This document shows, one piece after another, positions 10,171-21,519 of a DNA stretch of 64,000 bases (position 1 is the first letter of the stretch; every line of letters begins with the position of its first letter). Both the position numbers and the translations under genes were made by a program. Below the pieces are notes generated by a model. That model saw nothing but the letters and a program-made list of their open reading frames with translations. It did no database searches and was not told the origin of the DNA. The stretch comes from Chloranthus sessilifolius (lineage: Eukaryota > Streptophyta > Magnoliopsida > Chloranthales > Chloranthaceae): assembly GCA_021018995.1 (NCBI GenBank), contig CM037595.1, positions 78,059,159-78,123,158 of the forward strand, written 5' to 3'.

Positions 10171-13100
10171 TGTCACGACCTAGAATCTTTACCCAATCTC
10201 GACGGCCTAGAATTCTGTGTTATGACCCTGCACACTTGTTGAGGCGATAAGCAGACATATACATAACTCATCATTCGACTTAGTATATGGAACAAGACAT
10301 TAAAGATAGTATTTACTAATAAATGACACATAAATTTACAACGGAAAACGTAGATGACATTAAAGAAGTATTTAAAACTAAGTCATGCATCTAAGATTTG
10401 AATTCAAAATAGGTTTTACGTAGGATAAAACGGTCTCAAACATAAACTCACACAATATATCAAAGACTAAAACATGTCCCTCAAGAAATAAAGGAAAAAC
10501 TAGAGTAACAGGACTCCTAATGTTGGTAAAAGTCCGTCGGGTCTATGTTCTCATCTAGGTGATAGCCGACGTCCTCGTTTATATAAGCCACCTCCGGATC
10601 AGCAGCTTCTGTGTCATCATGAATGAGATTAATGGAATCTTCACCTGAAACTGTTAGATTGGGGAGGGGGTGAGTTTACTCAGTCGCGTAAACTCAGCGG
10701 GTTGCACAATCAATCCACCATAACTTATCCAGGTGATCGCGTGTGCAATCACTTGAATTGCGGTGTATTTTTAAAATATAACCAATATCTTAAATAGAAG
10801 AAACAAACTTATTCATAACTCATATTCTATCATAATCAAGACTGGAAAACATACTATATAACATGATGAGTGCATGTTGCTTATATTTTCTTATCTCTTT
10901 TCCTATTTATCTCATCAACTTAGCATACATGACATATCGTAAGTGTTATTATTACTCCTACGCCTACATAACGTACTTTATATCTTATATTATTTAAACG
11001 ACCTGTGCCAGGATCGCTACTCGAGCCTATTACGCGAGGTCCACATGTAGATAAACCACCTAACCTCCATATCGTAATATAAGCCATCATCCAGCCAGAT
11101 AAGGTTGCCGACATAGTAACCACAATGTCCTCTTAGTTCGAGATAAAGCTATAATATCCCTAAAACCCATCTCGGCTGCAGACGTTGGACCCTTACGGTG
11201 GCTCATAAGGTATGACACGTGTAGAACTTAATTCGTATTTAGCTGACCTTCACAGCGTATCTTAACATATCATATCTTTATTCGGTTCTGGGCTTAGGTC
11301 CCCGCCCCGATTTCATATTTGCGTGGACTTAAATCCCTACTTTCTTAACATACATATATCTTAACGCATTCATTTATCATGTTTACTTAAAACTTAGTTA
11401 GAATGAGACACGGTGCTATAGGCTTTACTAAACCACGCTTTCCAAGGGACGGATTCCGTAGTAACCTGGATGTACTTTATGTAACATCTCATATTACCAT
11501 AGAGGGTTGCATCCATATATGGCACCTACATTTCAAGCTTTATGTGACCGTGAAAGAAACCCCATCGTGATGAAGGCTTATATCATGTGTTATATTTTAA
11601 TTCTTAACTTATCATGCATATGTCCTGTCGTGATTTTTCTACATGATGGATGTCATATGATGATAGTGAACATATATAAAAAAGAAACTAGGCATACACC
11701 CTAAGCATTGATATCCATATAGAAAATTCATATGAGGCATAAGATGTGAAGAATTAAATAAAACTATAGAATAAGAATTATTTAATCACGTTTATTCTAT
11801 GATTAAATCTATTTACTAATTATTGGAGTTAGTTGCGTTTGTGGAATTTGATAACTTAATTGGTAAATCAATCGGACATGCTTCTGATCCTAAAGAGGCA
11901 CACGTGTCTATTCAAGGGCTGTAGGAGCCTTAAAAGAGGTAACAAACATTCCCATTATGTTCGAAAGGTTCAAAAATTATAAGATCGAGTCTTGTTTAAC
12001 TTAAATCAGATGTCCCGGTGAAAAAGAAAACTCGAAATTCAATTTTGGAAGGAAACCGGTCTAAAATTGATCATCTCAAGTGGTCAAATTGATTTTATTA
12101 TTATTTTTAGCGAAAAAGTTGACTTGCATTATTAAACGAAAAGTGGTGACATTCTTGATATTTTATAATGGAATAGCGGTGACAGATTAAATGATTATGT
12201 CAAGAATCATACTAATACCAATTAGTGAAGAGGAATCTTGTCAATTTCAGTACTTTGGAAACAGATCGTAGGCACTGGCTTAAATATGTATGGGCATAAA
12301 ATTTTTCAAGATATGAGATATGCTTTGAATTTTGACATCGTCAGATTGACAGGTTCACCACTTTGGCTGCACCCTTAGCACCATCTTAACCATCTTATAA
12401 TAATTGAAGAACTCTTCATGTAAAAGGCATCTACTCTATTTGAAAAAAAAACAAAAGCTCAGATTATGCATCCAACTATGTGACAACGGGAAATTTGAGG
12501 CGATTCCATTTCTCTGTCTGAGACTCTGGGGTACCACTATTTGTGAGTATGAAAATTAGTTAAAGTCAACTTTTGACCCTTCACCAATTAGGTGAGCAAA
12601 ACTCTCAACCCATTTAGCAAGGATGTTGATTTTGGGATCATGACTGCCTATCTAGTTAGGCTGTCAACGAGTCGAGTCGACCAGTACTTGGCCTACCTGT
12701 CCTTATTTTATTATTATTGTTATTTATTTATTATTATTTTATTTATTTATTTATTTATTTTACCGGATCAGACACATAAACATAACCCATCAGGTCGGGT
12801 CGAGCATGAGGCATACCACCCAACTCAAGGGTTGGGACCCGACCTGATATTTTATATATAATAATCAAAGAAAATTTTACCAGGTGATGTCGGCTGCCAA
12901 TTCGGATCGGATTTTCGGGTCAGATCGGGCATATACCCTAGATCCATTGGGTTTGGTTGAGACTACATGCACATCGACTGCATGATGTAAAATGTACGGA
13001 TCAAAGGAGCAATCACCCACTTGTCGTGAAACCACTGTGCCTATGTAAAACAACGTAGGTTATGCCAAAAAGGTTCTACTATAGTTTCATGTGAGATATG

Positions 13101-14193
13101 TCATGCTCCATGGTTAGCCATCCATTGGATTCACATTAAAGATTTGCCATGAGAAGCTAACAATAATGGCATCCTCAGCAGCTTAAGGTATTGTACTAAT
13201 TTCTTTACAAAATCTAATCAATCCCTGATGCCCTCATAACAAAAGCTGGGATTTAAGTAGTATCAACTACTCTAAACAAGACGATACAACAATAATCTGA
13301 AAGTGCAAGAGGCACATATAAATGCATCGAGAATGGAGTTGAAGGCATATTGACAATGGTAAGTGGTGAAGAAATTGGGAAATAAAGTATCATCAATTTC
13401 ATTAATTGTTCTAAGATCAAATACACTACAACAATTAATGACGGTAAATAGCAAATGTATGTTTTTTTTTTTTTTAAAGGATGCATAAATCCTCTTGGAA
13501 GTCATAATAAAAGATAAAGATACACTTATCTTAAGATTATTTTAGGGTTTTTCTTATTTAAAATTAACTGAATAATTTAAGATAGATTTAGAGGCACCCA
13601 CTTGTTGAAGCGTGAATTGAATTCCACGGCAATTTGGGTTGACAATGATCTGATTTGAGCGGCGATTCACCCGATTTAAGTCGCGGGAACCTTTTCTTAC
13701 GATCGAACCTTCGCAACGGTGAAGGTTCTTGACAGGGAAGATTAGGCTTCGAAAAATAAGCCTCGGTCGTAGATTTGCCTAAGGAGAAGAGGTGGTGCAC
13801 GTCGGATTGTTTGGATTGGTGATTAATATTGTGTGGAGGTAAATGATGGCGGGCATGCTAAAGGAAGAAGAAGAGACAGAGAGAGATGGCTGTGAGAATG
13901 AATTAGAGATTTTAGATTTCTCTAGGTTCTCTATTTAAAAAGAAAATGGAATTAGGGAAGGAGTCCCAAAAGGCATGTTGACCTTGCTAAAAGAGCAAGA
14001 GTCCTTAATTGCTTGCCAATTCAAATTCCAAGCATATTGGGATTGAATCTTGCCTTAGTTATTTAAGGTAACACAACTCTTAGAAATTTGGTTACTATTT
14101 TGTGTAGCCAAACATAAATAGAATTTTCTAATTTTAAAATAAGTGGGTCATGATAAGGTGTGTACTCAAACACCAAACTTGGTGCTTCTCACA
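10171..14193 (-). repeat. 3' LTR of retrotransposon A
   Basis: Aligns end to end with 54353-58388 and has many scattered substitutions and small indels, consistent with an old insertion. Compared with the right LTR it lacks the outermost ~44 bp of the U3 end (the right copy continues to 58432), and no clear polypurine tract precedes it. It contains a TTTATT-rich stretch (12700-12760). No gene is present, and the short open frames inside are also broken in the other LTR. Confidence 0.88.
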
Positions 14194-14287
14194 TACTTCC
14201 AGTCGAAGCTCTGTAGTGATTTAACTCGATTCCCTTTAAAATTGATTTTCCACCGAGGTAATGCTCTCTCGTCATGGATCTAGAAGA

Positions 14288-16752
14288 CTAGGGTTTCTCC
14301 TCATCAATTTCTAGCAATACGTAACTGAACGAAGTAATATTTGGCGTGAGGTGTTGCCATTGAACCAACACCAATGTCATCATTTTGTTCTTGAAGGCTT
14401 GAACTTTTCGGTCGAGAATCTTGATTAGACTCGCTATGGTGGTGAGATCCTCCTTTATATCGACGGGTTCTATCTCTACTATGTGTGAGGGGTCATAGAT
14501 ATATCTCCTCAGCATTGATACGTAGAAAACATCATTGATTCTCATGTATTGTGGTGGTAGAGTGACTTTATACGCAACCTCGCCCACACGTTTGGTGACT
14601 TCGAAAGGCCTTACGTATCTGGGGCTCAGCTTTCCGTGCTTTCCAAAGCGCATGACTCCCTTGGTCGGAGAGACGCGAGTGAATACTCGTTCGCCAACCT
14701 GTTAAACAGATTTTAATATTTAACCACAAATACAAATGCAATGAAATTTTAAATGTGTTACCTGGAACTCTAAATTACGACGGTGAGGGTCAGCGTACTT
14801 TCTCTAACGATCCTAGGCTATCTTAAGTCGTTCGCATATCAATTGGACTTTGTCAGTTGTAGTTTGGACTAGTTCGGGTCCAAGCATATTCCTAACTCTA
14901 AACTCGTCCCAACATAACGACGTTCTGCAACTTCTGAGGTATAAAGCTTCGAATGGGGACATTTCGATACTTGCCTAGTACCTGTTATTGTAAGAGAACT
15001 CGATCAGTGGGAGGTGATCGTCCCAGTTCCCTCGAAAGTTGAGCATGCACGCTCGTAACATATCTTCCACTACTTGATTCACTCTTTCAATTTGGCCATC
15101 CGTCTGGGGGTGAAAGGCAGTACTAAAATCTAATCAAGTACCTAATACTTCTTAAAAGGTTATCCAGTGTTTAGAGGTAAATTCTGAGTCTCAGTCAGAG
15201 ACAATGCTGACTAGAACCCCATGTAGTTTTACAATTTCTTTCAAATATGTTTCGGCAAGCTTGTTCCCATCTATAGTAGTCTTGAATGGTAAGAAATGAG
15301 CTGACTTGGTCAATCTATCAACTATCACCCAGATTACATCGTTCTTCTTCATCATCTTTGGTAGACCTACGATAAAGTCAATAGATATGTTTTCTCACTT
15401 CCATTCGAGATGGGTAAGGGTTGTATAAGTCCGGCCAATTTTTAATATTATGCCTTGACTTGTTGGCACACTAAGCACTTTGACACATGTTAAGCTATTT
15501 CCCGCTTCATATTCGGCCACCAATACTAATTTCTCAAGTTTCGATACATCTTAGTGTTTCCTGAATGTACTGAGTATCCTGATTTGTGACCTTCATCAAG
15601 TATCTCATTTTTCACTTGGGGGTCGTTGGGTACGCACAGTCTTTGCCTAAAGAGTAACGTCCCATCAATCCTGAGGCTGAAATCGGATTTTGATCCTATG
15701 ATTTCAATGATCTTCAGGATCTCTGAGTCCGTATGCTGTATTTCCTTGATTTTGTTCAAAATGAACGGACTCATCACAATTCGTGTCAAATATATACCAT
15801 CTTCGATTTCTTGAAGGTAAATGTCTTCATCGGCGAGTTCATCAAAGGGCTTTCAAGTTTTTAATCTGGCTAACAGTGTCGAAGATTTCCTACTAAGTGC
15901 ATCAGCGATGACGTTTGCTTTCCCGGGATGGTAATTTATGAAGCAGTCATAATCTTTCATGTATTTCATCCATCTCCGTTGTCTCAAATTCAAGTCCTTT
16001 TGTGAGAAAAGGTACTTGAGACTTTTGTGATCTGTATAAATCTTGAACGTCTCGCCGTAGAGATAGTGTAACCAGAGTTTGAGAACGAAGATAATTGTGG
16101 CCATTTCCAAGTCATGAACTGGGTAGTTCTTTTCGTGAGGTTTGAGCTGTCTTAACTCATAAGCGGTAACTTTCTTACTTTGTTAAAGCACACAACCAAG
16201 TCCCTGGGGAGAGGCATCCGTGGATATTTCAAATTCACTAGTGCCTGAAGTAGAAGGTAGGGTGAGGATTGGTGCAGTAGTAAGCCTCTTCTTTAATTCT
16301 AGAAAACATGCTTTACATTCTTCGGTCCACACAAATTTGACATTCTTCCGTGTGAGGCAGGTGAGCGGTAGAGCAATGAGTAAAAATCCTTCAACAAAGC
16401 GACGATAGTAGCCTGCCAATCCGAGGAAACTCCTAACTTCGGTAACACTCGTTGGTACTTTCCATTCTGTAACTGCTTCGATCTTAGAAGGATCGACGAT
16501 CATTCCTTCTGTTGATACCACGTGTCCAAGAAAGGTCACTTATTTAAGCCAAAACTCACACTTACTGAGTTTAGCATACAACTGGTGATCTCGGAGTGTC
16601 TAAAGTGCTAGATGCGGGTGTTCCTCATGCTCTTCCTCTGATCGTGAGTAGATGAGGATGTCATTTATGAATATGATAAAGAACACATCAAGATACTATC
16701 TGAACACCTGATTCATTAGTTCCATGAATACAGCTGAGGCATTTGTTAGTCC
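14288..16752 (-). pseudogene. Element A pol: RT C-terminal half, RNase H, integrase, chromodomain-like tail
   Basis: Read on - from 16752. It starts inside RT at the GLTNASAVFMELMNQVF motif, directly at the edge of element B. The catalytic YVDD-type box reads FIND (near 16680), a loss of one catalytic Asp. The thumb/connection (SKCEFWL...[13 protein letters not shown]), RNase H ([14 protein letters not shown], then [11 protein letters not shown], and ADALSRKS near 15890) and the integrase zinc-binding segment (15526-15789) follow. The catalytic core is heavily interrupted (14700-15520). The C-terminal segment RFGKHGKLSPRYVRPFEV (near 14640) leads into a degenerate chromodomain-like end. Multiple stops and frameshifts mean no function is expected. 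The missing N-terminal RT half is at 51942-52334. Confidence 0.88.
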
Positions 16753-18333
16753 TGTACAATCATGGGAATCGAGACGATCCAGTCACGACGATGCGTTCAC
16801 TAATGAAAAATATAGAGTTGCTACCCAGAGCTTTTGGTGTCGCGGGAAACCTAGATCATTTTTAGAAGTACCAAAGTGTCACAAATATGACTCTGAATCT
16901 AGTCTACGCCAAAGGCTCTTGGGTAGGAGCTTTGGTTATCTATTGGGAAGGTGTTAGGCACCTGATCAACCGCTTAATGTTGTCTTTACTTATGGCCAAA
17001 ACAAAAATAATTTAAAAAAAAAAAAAAACTTCCTCTTGCCCAAATGAGTCTTAAAATCTTATTTGTGCCCCTCCGTTCCTACAAAAAATTTGACAGCTTA
17101 ACGACACAAATGGGAGGATAGAGGGGAAATCGAGAAGGTAGAGGAATAGAGGGGAGAACCGGAGCTCTCTGGTCCTTGTTGCACCATGGTGGAGCCTTGC
17201 GTTGGCTTACTTCGGTGAGCTTTTGAAGGCTTGTATAGTATGGAATGGGGTTATAACTACTAAGGCTTGATAGCTAAGAGAAAGAGAGGGAAGGCTAGGG
17301 AGTAACACACACTTAACCTAGAGCTTTTTAGTGAAATACTAAGGTCTAAAGGATTTTTTAGAGTTATGAAATTTGTATGGGAATGGTGCACTAGAGGAGA
17401 GAGAGAGAAGGGATTCCTTAATCTCTTAATTACAAATTTTTTCAAGTCATTTGCAAGGAGGGGTGCCTCTCTATTTATAGGAAAAAGAGATGTTAAGAGG
17501 GTGCTTAGAGGCTAATTGAGATTAGCAATTAGGTAATGGGTCATCTAAGGTTTCCTAAGATTTTTGGAGCCTTGAAAATGTGAGCATGTGCTTCAATGGT
17601 GGATGATTGGGTGAGGCTTTAAATCACTTAAGGGGTTACACATAGGTAGTAAATGGGTGCAACAAAACTAGCAAAACACACCCCAAAGGTCGAGATGGTT
17701 AACAACTCAAACTCCAATCTAGATTTTTGAGGCAAAAATACACATTTACTGTTTATATACCTGGCGCAACTATTAGTTGTGCCAAACATATGCACAGTAA
17801 AACAGTGCTTGAACAGTGCCTGAGAGGTTGGTTGCCCGCGGGGGGACCCACCTATAGTTGGTGCAAGTATTTGTTGAATCAAAGTTCACCTATAGCTGGC
17901 GCAACTATTAGTTGCACCAAATCCCTAATGGGGGTCAGATGAAATTACCATTCTGCTCTTTAGGGTTCAGGATGTGATATCATTTTGTACACAGCTCCAA
18001 CTGGGATGATTCTTGGCCCGTTAGAAAGCTGAAGACTTTTACTTTTCATTGGTATGAGATTCGATTACAGTAGAAGGTCACAGATAGTCGCGGTGCACCA
18101 CTCTTCTTCCATTACTCGGGAAAGCTAGGTTTAGGTCCAGGATGGGTTCTAAGGGTTCGAGATTGGTTTCTAAGGGTTCGGAAAGGTTCGAGATTGGATT
18201 CCTAAGGGTTTGGGATGGCTCCTAAGGTCTTAGAAGGGTTCTTAAGGGTTTCATACATACCATCAAAAGTTCGGAGGCGCGCCTCTCTCGAAATGTATTT
18301 CGATCGGGCCTTGGGCCAAATTTGGGTATCTAC
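16753..18333 (-). repeat. 3' LTR of retrotransposon B
   Basis: 1,581 bp, aligning with 50293-51936 at roughly 90% by eye. The outer flank is element A RT sequence. The inner edge at 18334 meets a purine-rich tract on -, as expected for a 3' LTR. It contains two copies of the GCGCAACTATTAGTTG palindrome and a short GA run that is expanded in the other LTR. Confidence 0.88.
17761..17920. repeat. Element B palindromes in the 3' LTR
   Basis: Near-palindromes of about 25 bp centred on GCAACTATTAGTTG at 17761-17785 and 17896-17920, with a weaker, degenerate copy between them near 17850. The same motif recurs in the other LTR, in the leader, and upstream of both antisense ORFs. Confidence 0.85.
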
Positions 18334-18350
18334 AAATGCCCCTCTTTGGT
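18334..18350 (-). promoter_or_regulatory. Polypurine tract of element B
   Basis: On - the bases just before the 3' LTR read ACCAAAGAGGGGCATT, followed by the LTR start TGTAGATACCC. A purine-rich tract at this point primes plus-strand DNA synthesis in LTR retrotransposons. Confidence 0.7.
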
Positions 18351-18723
18351 ATCCGATCACTAATGATCAAATGTCAAAGACAAGAGACATTCGAAGAGGC
18401 CCAAGGCATTACTGATGGGTTCGCTGCATTCAGAACGAACTTTAAAAATCAGATGAGTATCATGGTGAGAAAATAAAAGCCTTGTATGTCGAGAAAAACG
18501 GTCGTTTCTCAAGGTAATCGGTTCCCAAGCGCTTAGCGACATTACTGGGCATAACCGAGGTGGAAAATGAGTTGCGAAAGCTCAATAGCTGGAAAAAATG
18601 GTTGCTTCTTTAGATATTCTAAAGGAGTTTGATGTTGAAGATTCATTCTGAGTGCAACAGCTTCGTAAGTAAGGAAGGTGAACGACCCACATCCAAAGAT
18701 AGGAGTAACGCAAGTACGCAAGG

Positions 18724-18915
18724 CTCCACAATTTGTGTCCAATCACATGAGGCATTGACCGCCTCATCTGACTGGTCACGGGTGCCCTTACTTGAAGTAG
18801 GGTTCGAGGTTTTTGGGCGAACCCAAAGATCCCGAAGTTTATTTAGCATGACTACCGAGCGGAGCGAACAGAGGTCGCAATGCTTTTTAGGAGTGTATGC
18901 TATTTTTCCAACGTG
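18724..18915 (+). repeat. Element B 190-bp direct repeat, copy 1
   Basis: Aligns with 19645-19832, sharing segments such as GTCCAATCA(C/T)ATGAGGCAT, GACTGGTCACGG-type and AGCACGACTACC/AGCATGACTACC. The copies are ~920 bp apart and differ by many substitutions, so the duplication is old. Confidence 0.8.
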
Positions 18916-19644
18916 CCCCGGATCATTATGACCCAGAGTATCTAACCTTAAATAATACAGAACATATCCGACCAAAAATTGGGTGCCCCCTGAAGGGGGC
19001 ATCCAATCCCAATCTCTGCCAATAATGATCTTACAAATCAATTAACTATGTATAAATATACACCCATTAAGGGCGATAAGCAGCAAAGGCGATGGAAGTC
19101 TCGACCCAGATCTCGTCCGGGTATAATTTACGAGAACAAACGACCATCCTACGGATACCCAGACGCAAGGCATACACTTTATAGAGATACCGCGCCAATA
19201 CAGGTTTTAAGCCTGTGAAAATAAAGGGAAATGAACCCTTCTGCATGCATGTTTACACATAGTTTGGTTGATATGTAGTTTCATTTTCAACAGGTTGGTT
19301 TCAACTAATGATTGACCTTTTTCATAACGGAGTTACCCGGACCTCAAACCCCGTAGGGCACACGCCCAGACTACGCAGACTAAGAGTCCACACCTCTGAA
19401 ATAGCTTGTGATTAATCTCAAGTTAGACACTCACGTTCATATGAATCCGCCAACTGAGCGCTTGTCGCAAAGGTTTAGCAGGAGAGTTGACCTGATCAAA
19501 ATATTGACCGTTTGATCGGGATTGACACCGTTGCTCCTACATTTAAGTAGGATCCAAAGATCCAAGACGAACCTTAGACTTAGGACGTTGCTATAACATA
19601 GTTGTGTTGCTGATAAAAATATTGACATTTTACCGCAACGGAGC

Positions 19645-19832
19645 ACGCATGTGCGTCCAATCATATGAGGCATAGACCGCCTGACTTAACTGGTCACGGT
19701 GTCCCCGCTTGAAATAGGGTTCGAAGTCCTTGGGCAAATCCATTGATCTCGAAATTTATTTAGCACGACTACCCGAGCGGAGTGAATAGATGTCGCAACG
19801 CTTTTTGGGAGTACATACTGTCTTTTCAAAAC
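19645..19832 (+). repeat. Element B 190-bp direct repeat, copy 2
   Basis: Second copy of the 18724-18915 block, in the same orientation. It is followed directly by the T-rich tract. Confidence 0.8.
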
Positions 19833-20388
19833 ATATTTTGTTATTTTATGTGACATTTTTTTTTTTTATCATTTTATGTGATTTTTAGATTTTTTAGTTA
19901 TCATTTTTTATGATTTTTTGATATTTTTTTGATTTTTAAGTTATCATTTCATGTGATTTTAATACTTTGTTACTTCTATTATTTTATGCAAATTTTTTTG
20001 GGATTTTCTTTATTCATTTTTTTGTTGATTTTTAGATTTTCAAGTTTTTATTTTATGTGATTTTTTGGTCTTTTAAAGCTATCATTTTATGGGATTTTTC
20101 TAGTTTTTTGGAACTATTATTTTATATGAATTATTCTATTATTTTTGGCTTTTCTGTAGGGATTTTTTTTATATCACTTTTTAGACTTTTTCATATTTTT
20201 TCATGTAAGATCGGGACGCCTATTGCTCTCGCCCATTTTATTCTTAGCACGGCTTTCCGGGTAAGTCGAATGAGTATCGACACACTGTTTGGGGGCGTGT
20301 GCAGCTGTCGGGAGTGACAAAACGAGGAGAGGGAGTGTCGGGTCATGCATCTGACCAGCACCAGGCCCGAGACCCGGTTTCTAAGTGG

Positions 20389-20460
20389 TTGGCGCAACTA
20401 TTAGTTATGCCAAGCCAAAAGAGGCCCCAAAATTGCCTAGCGCAATTAATAGTTGGGCCA
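20389..20460. repeat. Element B palindrome pair upstream of antisense ORF 1
   Basis: Two near-palindromes, TTGGCGCAACTATTAGTTAT (start 20389) and CTAGCGCAATTAATAGTTGG (start 20437), 48 bp apart. They lie about 1.1 kb upstream of the first recognisable exon of antisense ORF 1. Confidence 0.8.
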
Positions 20461-21519
20461 GGCCTGGTTGGGTTTCATTTTTGAGCAATCTGAGTTCGAA
20501 AATCGGCCTCCCCTAGGGTTCCTTTACATTGCTTCTACGCGTGCTTCAGTGCCGGCATTCGCTCGTGCCGATTGATCGCCGTCTCACGCTAGATCAAAGA
20601 CCCCATCTTCTTCACAGGGTAACCATTTAAAACTCATTTTTCTTGATTTTTCTTATTTTTTTCTTGCAAATATGGTCATGATCTTGCATTCCTTGATGAA
20701 TAATGGTTTATTTTTGTTGTATGCTTGTTCATTGATGATGTGTTGGCAATTTTTTATGAATGGTGCCCTATTTTTGTTATTTTTTGGATTTATTGGTGCC
20801 TAATATATGTATTTTTTGTTATTTTTATTTGTGTATATAGAATGATTTTTATTTTTGTTATTTTTTTTGTTTCTTTATTTTTATTTTTATTTTGCATATA
20901 AAGTAATGAATTTTTGCTCTTTTATTATATATATTTTTTGAACACTAAATTAGGTAAAAAGGAAAAAAAGGATTTTCGGTTTCTTTTTTTTTAAATTTAT
21001 TTAAGGAAAATGATTTTTGACTTCTAAGAAAACCAGGGATTTTATATGTTTTTTTGTTGTTTGGAAAACTAACTAAGGCATTGATTTACTATTATTTATT
21101 ATTTTTGTGTTGGTTTTTTTTTATTTTATGGGCATAAACTACGGTTGTTGTTTTTTTAAGTTTTCATTTTTTTTTTTATTAAAGAAAGGCTCTTCTTTTT
21201 TGTTTATTTTTTATTTTTAGGAGCATAAAAGAAAGAGATTTTTGGGTTTTTATTTTGGGAGCATAAAGAAGTGATGATGGGTTTTATTTTGTTTTAACTC
21301 GCTTTATTTTTAAACATAGTAACATGGACATTTGTCTTATTTTTATTTACTTTTAAAGATAAAAAAAAATGGGATTTTTTTGCATTTTCAATCTTAAAGG
21401 GATTTTTTTTTGTATGTGTGTATCTTTATTTTCTGAAAAAGAACATAAAGAGGGTGAGTATATTTACCTTCCCTTGGCGTGTAGCATAAAATGGTTCTTT
21501 ATCACTGATCTGCTCTGAT

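Larger units (their letters stand above)
18351..21519. other. Element B 3' spacer, T-rich, no gene
   Basis: Non-coding region between the polypurine tract and the first antisense ORF. It holds a ~190-bp duplicated block, a pair of palindromes (20389-20460) and a very T-rich tract (about 19840-21480, with TTTTTATTTT-type runs). The T-rich tract may be the promoter or leader of the + strand ORF. The moderate-size open frames here show no domain I recognise. Confidence 0.55.

Noticed and set aside
12592..12861. Open frame in the element A LTR (and its twin at 56771-57112)
   Set aside because: The two LTR copies differ in frame and composition. The residues come from TTTATT microsatellite translation, and no domain is visible.
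18643..19041. 132-codon - strand frame in the element B 3' spacer
   Set aside because: It overlaps the duplicated non-coding block, and the second copy does not keep the frame. No family pattern.
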